Positions 29,501 through 35,733 of a stretch of DNA of 40,058 nt are shown one piece after another. Under the pieces are notes generated by a model. That model saw only the letters and a list, made by a program, of their open reading frames with translations. It did not search any database and was not told where the DNA came from. Location of the stretch: contig NZ_LIPQ01000284.1 of NCBI RefSeq assembly GCF_001418135.1, forward strand, positions 330 to 40,387, given 5' to 3'. Within the stretch, counting starts at the first letter, position 1, and each line of letters begins with the position of its first letter. Made by a program: the position numbers and the translations under genes. Source of the stretch: Streptomyces aureus (GTDB taxonomy: Bacteria; Actinomycetota; Actinomycetes; Streptomycetales; Streptomycetaceae).

Positions 29501-32500
29501 CAGTGCCCGGGCTCGGTGACGAACCGCCGGGCCGTGCCGAACCCGGACCTTTCGGTGGCGAGCCCGGACAGCACCAGGCGCACCTGTGTCGCCCCGCCCC
29601 CGTCCGCGGTGCCGGCCGCGACGGCCAGCTCCGGCAAACCGGCGTCGACGGGTACCCAGTGATTGAGCTCCTGGTGCCATCGGACCAGGGTCTCCGAGGG
29701 CTGAGCGGTCGTGCCTCCGTCGGCGAAGGCCCGTGAGAGGTCGGGGTCCCACCGGCGGCGGGCGAGGACGTCCTTCTCCCCGTTCCCACGGGGATACGCG
29801 TCGGTGGCCGCGCCGTTGACGGTCAGCGTGAACCAGGGGTATTCGCCCGTGCGGGCAAGTTCCGCCTCGCGTACCTCTCCGTCCCGCTGAGGAAGCGGTG
29901 CGAGACGGGTGACGGTCCAGGACCGCGGGTCGTCGGGGGCGGCGAGCCGTACCGCCACCGGCTCACCGAGCTCCCAGTTCCTCGTCTCGTGCGCCTCCAG
30001 GCGGCACTGTACGAGCTGGCCGAGGCCGCAATTGACCAGAAGGGTGGGCTGCTTGCCGCGCCGGGGTGGCGAGGACACGAAGCCGAGCACGTAGGCGCCC
30101 TGTTCATGGGGGCCGGGGCCGACGTGGAACATGTCATGCACGTACGGTCGCCCCGACCGCGACACCCCGACGCTGCTGTTCTCGCTCCGCCGGTACTCGA
30201 CGATCTCCCCGGCGTGCCGGTCCTGGACGACCGCCTCGACGAACCGGCGGTCCCCGTCGGATCGCCCCGACGGCTGCCGGGACGCCGGATAGAGGGCGGG
30301 CCGCTGCGTGCGGTTCCACAGGGAGGACATCACCTCGTCGAGCGTGATCCCCTGCCCCTTGAGCTCCTCCGCCGCTGTCGCCCGCAGGAACCGGACCAGC
30401 GCCGCCTCGGTGCCCCGGCCGGAGACGTGACTGAGGTACCTCGACCACGGGCTCCCGTGCGTCACGACCGGAAGGTTCCCGCCCCACTTGTGGTAGAGCG
30501 CCTGCACCGTCCGCACCCGGAGCCGGTTCGCCATCTCCGGCGGCAGCCCGTGGGCGGTCAGCTCCTCGAACAGCCGGTCGTAGTAGAACTGCGCGGCACC
30601 ACTCAGGTCGACGATCACGTCCACCACGTGCTCGAGGACCTGCATCAGCCGCTCCTGTGAACCGGCGCTGCCGGTCGGCGAGCGGAACATGTCGAACATC
30701 CGGGCACGCACGTATCGCGGCAGGTGTGCCGGCACGTTGAGGGACGTGACCAGGCCGCTCCATTCGGAGACCCAGTCCTGGAACGCGCCCTCGTCACCGA
30801 GCTCGGGCCGCCCGAGGAGCGCCGCGAGCCGCAGCGTCCTGACCGTGACCGGGGTGATGGCGTACTTGTCGGTCTCCGTGAGGAACTCGGTCACGCCCTG
30901 AGCCATCTCCCGCCACTCCTCGACGGAGAAGGAGTCGCGGCTCGGGTCGACGGGGCCGCTGAGGGCGAGCCCGCCGGGAGCCAGGCTCGTGAGGAGCGTC
31001 CCGTCGCTCGTCCGAGGTCCCTCCGGCGTCCAGTCCCAGCGCAGCACGTCGTAACGCGAATGCGCGTGGAGGTCGCGATGCAGCTGGGTCGCGCGGACCG
31101 CCCTCGCGGAGTGCCGGAGCGTCTCCCGCTCCCGGATCAGCGACAGCAGGGTGTCGGCCGGAGGCAGGTCACCGGTGAACCACCGCCCGCCGGCCTCGGT
31201 CCGGTGCGGCCCGGTGCCTCCCGCCGACGCCTCCTGCGCCCAGTACAGGGCCACGCCACGCGCGCCCCAGTCCGGCAACGGGGGATAGGGAGGGCTGCTC
31301 GGCGCAGCGGGGAGCCCGGCCACCACCCGCACGATCTCGGCCGGGTGGACGCCGCCGCGCGCACCCTTGCCGATCGAGTCGGCGGTGCTCGCGGCGTGCA
31401 GGAGAAGGGAGGAGAGGTGGCCGGCGAACAGCTGGGCCTGGTGCGGCTTGCCGTGGACGATCTCCATGAGCGTGCCGAACGTCCGGTACAGGGTGTCGCG
31501 CACATGGACGAGCAGCAGCAGGAGATGGTCCCGGTGCCCGCTCGCGTCCTCCTCCGCCGTCCGGCCGGCCTCGTCCGGGACGGCGCGGGTCAGCAGCCGG
31601 GCGGCGATGAGTCCCGCGCCGAGCAGGCGCACCAGCTGTTCGGGCTGATCGCCCCAGAGCCTCGGCGCAGGCGCCTGAGCCGCTGGGGGAGCCGACCCGG
31701 GCCGGTTGCGCGCCGTCTTGGGCGGGGACGGCGGAGTGTGGTGGAGGAGCCAGGGCGACCACAGCCACGCCGCCGTGCCCGCGTCGGTCTCCCCGGCCGG
31801 ACCGGTCGTGAACAGGGGTGTGGGGCTCTGGCCCGCGGGGTGGCGCAGGGACAACAGCCGGTAGGTGTGCCGGAGGACGACGTCGTACGAGCGGTAGGGC
31901 AGCGTCACGGCGAGGCTCGCGGGGGCTCGGGTCCGCCCGCCCGGCTCACCGGTGCGTCCGCCCGGGTCGGGCGATCGCCACCACCGCGTCAGTCGTTCCA
32001 CGGTCTGCTGCGGAGCGCACTCGGCCGCGACGGACCACAGAGTCGACTGCCAGAGTACCGACGGCATGGCCGACTCCCGGGCGGACCCCACCCCGCCGAG
32101 TCGCCGGTACGCCGAATCCCGCGCCTCGCAGTCCGCCGGCGGCGGCAGCAGGCCGTCGTCGGTCCACGTCCGCAGCCAGCCGTAGAGGGACTCCGCGGTC
32201 AACGCCTCGTGCTCCAGGGCATCCAGGATGCCCACCGCACGAGAGGGATCCGGTCCCGCCTTCGCGCCGGACAGCGCGAAGGTGACCCGGGCCGCGGTCG
32301 CCAACAGGTCGGGCTCCATGTCGAACGCCCCACGCGACACCACCGCGAGGGCTGTCCGAATCCTGTCGGTGGCTTCCGGCCGCACCATCGCGATCGTCTC
32401 GGCCGCCTGCAGCAGAGCCAGCCTGCCGTGGCGGCCGCTGAGCGCGTCCTCTGCCAGGGACGGGCGTTCGTCGAGGAGTTCACCGACGGCGCGCGCGTCA

Positions 32501-32982
32501 CGGCCGGCCAGGAACCGGGCGATCACCAGAGCTGTCGTCGGGGCCAGTTGCTCGACGAGATCGTGGTACGGGGCGATGGAGGTGTCCGCCTCGGTCGTGC
32601 TCTCGCCTGCGTCGTCGAGGAGTTCGCCCAGTGCCGCCACCGCCTGCGCGACCTCCGGGCCGGCGGACGCCCGCAAGGCGGCCCCGAGACGGGCCCGCAG
32701 CTGCTCCGGGGCCACGGACGCGATGCTCCGGTAGTAGGCCGCCGCCCGTGCGCCCACCTCGGTCACCCCCGCGAACCGACGCTGCGCGGTGAGGACGTGG
32801 GGAAGGGCGTAGAGCGCGGTCGCCGTCCCGGCCCGGGCGAGGCTCTCCACCGCCGTGCAGACGATCTCCTCGGACCGCTCCGTCTCCACCGGCTCCTGAA
32901 GAGCGGCCAGGAGATCGAGATGTATCGCGGCAGTTTGCGGGGGCAGCCCCAACGCAGCGCAGAAATACCAGTGTTCGAGCAT
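23587..32982 (-). CDS. Giant unassigned protein of 3131 residues, partner of CHAT peptidase
   Basis: One uninterrupted reading frame of 3131 codons. I do not recognise a family for it. The start is ATG 32982, with AAGGGG 8-13 bases upstream. The frame stays open upstream to 34434, but that part overlaps the CHAT gene and is a shadow. Residues 1 to about 900 are mostly helical and rich in Ala, Leu and Arg. The middle (about 960-2620) shows at least seven beta-rich segments with a G-x-V-x-hydrophobic strand followed by a GD- or PGD-V/L turn, for example LDLGAHIAVAVLPVGCL-type, YGWFVDIPVEALVV and WSRFAPGDLLYGQVD. These resemble S1/OB modules. The last 400 residues are helical again. No signal peptide, membrane helix, Walker motif or nuclease motif is evident. 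It lies 122 bases after the CHAT gene on the same strand, suggesting an operon. It could be a scaffold, a nucleic-acid sensor or the substrate of the peptidase. Confidence 0.85.
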   Translation of the reverse strand: MLEHWYFCAALGLPPQTAAIHLDLLAALQEPVETERSEEIVCTAVESLARAGTATALYALPHVLTAQRRFAGVTEVGARAAAYYRSIASVAPEQLRARLGAALRASAGPEVAQAVAALGELLDDAGESTTEADTSIAPYHDLVEQLAPTTALVIARFLAGRDARAVGELLDERPSLAEDALSGRHGRLALLQAAETIAMVRPEATDRIRTALAVVSRGAFDMEPDLLATAARVTFALSGAKAGPDPSRAVGILDALEHEALTAESLYGWLRTWTDDGLLPPPADCEARDSAYRRLGGVGSARESAMPSVLWQSTLWSVAAECAPQQTVERLTRWWRSPDPGGRTGEPGGRTRAPASLAVTLPYRSYDVVLRHTYRLLSLRHPAGQSPTPLFTTGPAGETDAGTAAWLWSPWLLHHTPPSPPKTARNRPGSAPPAAQAPAPRLWGDQPEQLVRLLGAGLIAARLLTRAVPDEAGRTAEEDASGHRDHLLLLLVHVRDTLYRTFGTLMEIVHGKPHQAQLFAGHLSSLLLHAASTADSIGKGARGGVHPAEIVRVVAGLPAAPSSPPYPPLPDWGARGVALYWAQEASAGGTGPHRTEAGGRWFTGDLPPADTLLSLIRERETLRHSARAVRATQLHRDLHAHSRYDVLRWDWTPEGPRTSDGTLLTSLAPGGLALSGPVDPSRDSFSVEEWREMAQGVTEFLTETDKYAITPVTVRTLRLAALLGRPELGDEGAFQDWVSEWSGLVTSLNVPAHLPRYVRARMFDMFRSPTGSAGSQERLMQVLEHVVDVIVDLSGAAQFYYDRLFEELTAHGLPPEMANRLRVRTVQALYHKWGGNLPVVTHGSPWSRYLSHVSGRGTEAALVRFLRATAAEELKGQGITLDEVMSSLWNRTQRPALYPASRQPSGRSDGDRRFVEAVVQDRHAGEIVEYRRSENSSVGVSRSGRPYVHDMFHVGPGPHEQGAYVLGFVSSPPRRGKQPTLLVNCGLGQLVQCRLEAHETRNWELGEPVAVRLAAPDDPRSWTVTRLAPLPQRDGEVREAELARTGEYPWFTLTVNGAATDAYPRGNGEKDVLARRRWDPDLSRAFADGGTTAQPSETLVRWHQELNHWVPVDAGLPELAVAAGTADGGGATQVRLVLSGLATERSGFGTARRFVTEPGHCYVLGPSAWDPEDWPRVEEECLAAPAGLILHAEFRPGENRLHLSSERPFDRRNVQWLGIFDHVNGPRDAAGEEDEEQTRDRPAHEEAFLRTDAAGQPEWRIDVPAVEGFPRWVRADFSGATPRTAHVVCSVESWDDEAARRPLVTVQPFEEEGIREEKPTPELYAWFAQVPVHTVVDLVWATRKAFTAVNRAATKEGLQGRITTESLTLSGHFPSLSRTSPRRAVVTKDYVVQPYADQRREPTTALTATQLASHCVSSCDPTLLDVPALGGMVVARTKEGGHVRAWFDLGAHIAVAVLPVGCLDFEAPSVGDHLIGEPTPDGWVFHVQRRLLHLEALWERAEAPGPGWKAVGHTRGQDGTLLLVRQDTSGPPRLATAPMDDDSETSGRAGARRGGRTRNDGSFPVVVQHEGTYRVGHTTGIELANDFRPVHVEQELVEVWDVRTPAPSGPAGLDDTRYVRVRRRFDLSPVGTARSSETPQPRQEQDPTAAWQQLLELPGLALTGRLTDDDRLALTVCEAPDSEGVYRPWLDLLDEPRAWVGGRNYPTDLVRAAPVPKGAGYAASCLRAAPLSISEFMTTFAPYAAPDGRRCDFREPRHTRGKLYYVGIEEGDAGLAARFEFGYGWFVDIPVEALVVGGEPLDPDGLALFHGDRVNAMTFSADEDAVPGGIRVLIDLADISKGVEWQVRTEATAANVVHLLEAIVDKDRGRVTVHRVLTRTRELGRGAEEDTHAKEQPVSARIEERDALALLASLESGSQRRLVLGRLVPEPIGRQHRALRFATVAPYATADGGSGLRRHDRLYLEAGIIHETHNDYLLRFGLPEALHQDGAPLAVVVPRRDFSHRESCLRRAAKTEGLGAYRGRARMLVRLGNHNEAPGQPANQWHGSTKSPPARSTETLRSYLRRRPQGCFGVVDSDGVQIELRPGVVFDLSGLRGTDGIVPGSVVRLTLDVAEVIRVHQAIPADISYLDDNPRPAVVFPKDSLKSAEAIRDADSYGRFTVAGLPGLNATAQRGMGAALLYTDHPKIAGVTRRTLPRAQTQLVRMDDPRAGILEFDADAPTEGVLVRPVGVATGPQPVAARPVAWAQLSFRDAPARQIAEACETGGWRYHDSRTQTWPTNGDKPYRRGLPAVARAVAEPVFFSLKGEGWTLRHESASLRQHGFPATELLEETFQDLSGGRRTHWTVARTEKRSVWLELTPGRIAEVRGELVRFSDGQSLADLDWSRFAPGDLLYGQVDGGVNECGHLVLEDWRPGLRGSLRPRGRSRVLLPVTHADDVAGALYLGEGEAAFPYPAERELIARCPVGSSVWLDQANDVTPATAGSVRAGDVVLVAADPAGGGLRVAGLRQARVELAPLAKDHWFLTQWLRDDLAAAAVTGSAVLRQLGVLPVTVEAVGDGPEPVVTVSRRHQPGGVWPDGTVLARPVADLGNGFVVMRNGAALVRVHVETLLPGLPPEATAAAASALVADRRLLRLHWDKSTRTLRSGLPTDGAGLDETVVQALFAVDGPDGDCLGVLCRDERSQALCWLPARDAAWTTGVPGELLAARLRAARQLTVLRRDRCRVSLVHHPLVVREYENLTAGQLVRVTVVGEAAAVGKHSPNPLLVSVAPLGLLAQYATGRTVRGPGDDMMAEVARLERIADRGMVQLVEPGFRRTVVDLPEWMCERLKKLSLRTIAERPKPVKDLVPNWFGKYRNAYRAGIEGEPQPAGNSVGRKVIWALGALEHSSGEEHAEAQRTAAAAVAEWLCSDVGRPIVLQEDAAVDLAPVLAACRIGAMLPQGVARLPHGWQAFLLARVGDRAVCSLHTEALVTEWLTRPERHVLDGDWRRLRSLYLARELSFGQVASVEEFARAVMERPVGLPQSEAGRVARALLAAVGRLPSAEHLVRDAPLLHRLARLSVSLTPPAGSAAPRWEPTREQYLVLQSVFQAVVPTGLPITLLPAHVPLREPGARYGEALLTEAAAHLVQR

Positions 32983-33104
32983 AGGCGTCCCCTTGCCTGC
33001 GGTTCCCGGCCGCGCTGCCGGGAGGAAAGAGCGAGTGGACCAGGATACGAAGGGAGCCGGTCGGATGAACGGATTCTCGCCAACTGGCCTTGGAGGCAGC
33101 GGCG

Positions 33105-35666
33105 TCAGCCGCCGACCTGTGTCCGGGGCAGCGGGGGAACCAGGGCTTGCCGGTACGCGGTGAGCTGGACCTCCAGCTCCCTGTCGAACCCCTCCGAGCC
33201 GGGTCCGGTCGCCGGAGCGAGCCCGAGAACGCGGCGCGGAGCCTCGCCCAGGCCGTACAGCCAGCGGGCGGTCGCCTCGGTCAGCGGGCGTCTGGCCAGC
33301 AACGCCCATGTCCCGTGCCACCTGCCGGTGGGATCCAGCCGCCCCAGGTCGACGCTGTCGAGTAGCCCCGCACGGTCCAGCGCGACAGCGACGTCGGGAC
33401 GGGCGAGATCCCTGCCGAGGAGCGCGGCCGGCACCCGTTCCGCCGCCGCGACGGCTTCGACGACCTCCGGGGGTGCTTCGGCGCGCCACTCCTCGAAGGC
33501 GTCGGTGTCCGCGTGCCCGGCTCGCAGCAGCCCCAGGACGACCGTGCCCACGAGCTCGCGTCCCCGGTCCAGCGGACCGACCTCGTCCGGGAACGGCAGG
33601 TGCTCTCCGGCGGCCCGCAGCCACCGGTCCAGGTCCTCGTCGCGGCGGGCCGCCAACTGGAGCGACAGGCCCCGTGCCGGCCGCGAACGCGCGGACGCGT
33701 AGGCCTCCAGCAACGGGCGGTACAGCGCCGGCCAGTAGTGCCGGACGACATCGAGGGCACCCCGCTCCCCCTGAGGACCGCCCCACGACGCCTCCGCGTT
33801 GAGTTCCTCGACGACGGTCCGGGGGTCGACGCCGAAGAAGGGCCCCGGCCGACCCGACTCGTCCGCGTCCCGGACCCATGCGAGGAGTTCGCCCGCTCCC
33901 CGGCCCGAGGCGCCGGTATCCGTGTTCGCCATCAGCAGGCGGCGCGGCCGTGGGGCCGTGCCGGACGGCGCGGCCGAGGACACGGGGGTCCGGAGCAGGT
34001 ACTCGTCCAGGCCGAGCGCACGCGCCAGCTCCTCGGCGGAGTCCCGCACCCGCACGGGGTCCTCGTCCCCGATCTGCAGGACGACCACCTGCAGGTCCCA
34101 GCCGAACCGGTACAGCTGGTCGAGCTCCTGGCGGAAGCCGTCGTGGGGGACGGCGGTGCCGTCGAGGCGCAGCACGAGTCCGACGCCTCGGTCGGCGCCC
34201 GGCGCGGGCTGTTCGTACGCGGGCGAGACGCGGGCCCGGAGCTCCGACTCCGTCCGGGGCAGCCGGTCGGCCCCCACCTCGTAGACGTACCACCGGCGTA
34301 GTGCCTCGTGGACGTGGCCCGCCGCGTTGCGGGCCCGTACCAGCAGCCGTTCCGCATCCAGCATGAGCCGGGGCAGGTCGTCGGCCGTGGGATCGGACAG
34401 GACGTCGAGCACGGGCGGCTCCGTGAGGCACCACCGGGCATCCAGGTGCACCCGGTGCCGTTCGTCCGGTTCGGACACCAGGACGCCGTCTCCGACGGGC
34501 AGACGGTGGGCCACGGGCGCCCGCCGCGTCTCCCGCAGCTCGGGAAGCAGCTCGACGGCGAGATCCCGGACGCCGTGCCGGGTGAAGAGCACCGGCACGG
34601 CGGCGGCTCCGTCGAGGCGCGCCCGGCCGGCCAGCAGCGCGCGGTCGATCTCCTCTCCTCGGGTCAGGGCCGAGAAGAAGGAGCCGGCGAACTTCTCGGC
34701 CTGACCATGACTCATCTTGCCCATCACCGCGACGACATGGGGCACCCCGGCTCTCACGAGCCGCCGCGCCGCGGACTGGTCGGGCTCCTCCCCGTTCTTC
34801 GAGACCGCCGAGTCACAGGCCATGAGCACGGCGAGCCGGACGTCGGCCTGCAGCAGCCAGCCGGCCAGCGTGTCCACGTCCAGCCACGCCGGACCATCAC
34901 CGGCGTCCGTGCCCACCACGAGCCCGGAGGCCACGTGGTGACCGCCGAAGTAGAAGACCTGTGTCCCCTCGGACAGAGCCTGCCGGAGCGCCCCGGGTGT
35001 CGCCGGGGCGTCCACGACGCGCGCCGAGAGCCGCGAGCCCCGCACCGCATGCCGGACGAGCAGCCCGTCGGCGTTGACCAGTGCCTCCGGAGGGGGCTCG
35101 GGCACCGTCAGCGGCTCCTCGAAGCCGGGGACGGCGACCTCGCCGTGGACCGCGGTCGCGTCCGCGATCGTCACCCTCCCGACGGTGACGGGGGTCGTCG
35201 TGGGCACCGGGGCCGTGGTGTCGACGTCACGGACGAGCGTGAACGAGGGATGGACGCCCAGCGGGCAGCCGCCGTCCGCCAGTGGTGCCGAGGGCTCCGC
35301 GGCCCAGGCGCGCCATTCCGCGTCCGAGGCTTTCGCGGAGGGGACGGTCACCGCTTCCCAGCGCAGGCCGGCCAAGTCGCGGGAGCCGTCGTCGGGCGTC
35401 AGCAGCCGGACCCGTGCGTACCGCCCGCCCATCTGCTCCATGCGGTGCGCGAGGTGCCTGCGGACCGGTGGTGGCAGGAGAGCCTTCGTCAACATCCGGG
35501 TCACCCCGGGTCCCACGGGATCCGCCCACGGCACGAACATCCCGTTGCTCACGCGGGCCGGTGGCGCGGTCTCGTGGACGGGAACGCCGCGGTCGTCGAG
35601 GACGACCGCGGTGACGTCCTCGCCCTGCCACGACAGCCGAATGACGATGTCCTGATCCCGGTCCAA
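33105..35666 (-). CDS. CHAT (caspase-like) peptidase-domain protein A
   Basis: An 853-residue cytoplasmic protein. Residues 1-150 form an alpha/beta leader containing GLRWEAV, the LPWE-like strand that precedes many CHAT domains. Residues 160-375 are the CHAT peptidase domain, with the dyad H243 in VFYFGGHHVASG and C284 in LAVLMACDSAV, followed by RRLVRAGVPHVVAVMGKMS and AEKFAGSFFSALTRGE. CHAT proteases belong to the caspase clan. The C-terminal half (about 380-853) is unassigned and includes GVGLVLRLDGTAVP and helical segments that I cannot place. The preferred start is TTG 35666, because AAGGGACGGGGG lies upstream. ATG 35735 would overlap the divergent gene's start codon. It shares a short control region with protein B and precedes the giant gene. 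Confidence 0.85.
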   Translation of the reverse strand: MDRDQDIVIRLSWQGEDVTAVVLDDRGVPVHETAPPARVSNGMFVPWADPVGPGVTRMLTKALLPPPVRRHLAHRMEQMGGRYARVRLLTPDDGSRDLAGLRWEAVTVPSAKASDAEWRAWAAEPSAPLADGGCPLGVHPSFTLVRDVDTTAPVPTTTPVTVGRVTIADATAVHGEVAVPGFEEPLTVPEPPPEALVNADGLLVRHAVRGSRLSARVVDAPATPGALRQALSEGTQVFYFGGHHVASGLVVGTDAGDGPAWLDVDTLAGWLLQADVRLAVLMACDSAVSKNGEEPDQSAARRLVRAGVPHVVAVMGKMSHGQAEKFAGSFFSALTRGEEIDRALLAGRARLDGAAAVPVLFTRHGVRDLAVELLPELRETRRAPVAHRLPVGDGVLVSEPDERHRVHLDARWCLTEPPVLDVLSDPTADDLPRLMLDAERLLVRARNAAGHVHEALRRWYVYEVGADRLPRTESELRARVSPAYEQPAPGADRGVGLVLRLDGTAVPHDGFRQELDQLYRFGWDLQVVVLQIGDEDPVRVRDSAEELARALGLDEYLLRTPVSSAAPSGTAPRPRRLLMANTDTGASGRGAGELLAWVRDADESGRPGPFFGVDPRTVVEELNAEASWGGPQGERGALDVVRHYWPALYRPLLEAYASARSRPARGLSLQLAARRDEDLDRWLRAAGEHLPFPDEVGPLDRGRELVGTVVLGLLRAGHADTDAFEEWRAEAPPEVVEAVAAAERVPAALLGRDLARPDVAVALDRAGLLDSVDLGRLDPTGRWHGTWALLARRPLTEATARWLYGLGEAPRRVLGLAPATGPGSEGFDRELEVQLTAYRQALVPPLPRTQVGG

Positions 35667-35733
35667 CGTTGGCCCCCGTCCCTTCGATTGCCCCAGAATG
35701 CCATCACCAGGCGGAGGCGAAGGGTGATCAGGC
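35667..35733. promoter_or_regulatory. Divergent control region of the two CHAT genes
   Basis: Only 67 bases separate the preferred starts. ATCACC at 35703-35708 is the inverted match of GGTGAT at 35723-35728, with a 14-base spacer, so the two half-sites could bind a dimeric regulator or form a hairpin over the ribosome binding site of protein B. No clear -10/-35 pair is visible. Confidence 0.4.

Noticed and set aside
27022..29736. Long open frame (904 codons) on the plus strand opposite the giant gene
   Set aside because: A low-complexity shadow of the same coding region. It overlaps the real gene fully and has no recognisable motif.
30724..33702. Long open frame (992 codons) on the plus strand opposite the giant and CHAT genes
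   Set aside because: An antisense shadow that spans the boundary of two real genes and has no domain signature.
32983..34434. Upstream extension of the giant protein by 484 codons
   Set aside because: It overlaps the CHAT protein A gene in another frame, its translation is Arg/Pro-rich noise, and the ribosome binding site lies at 32982.
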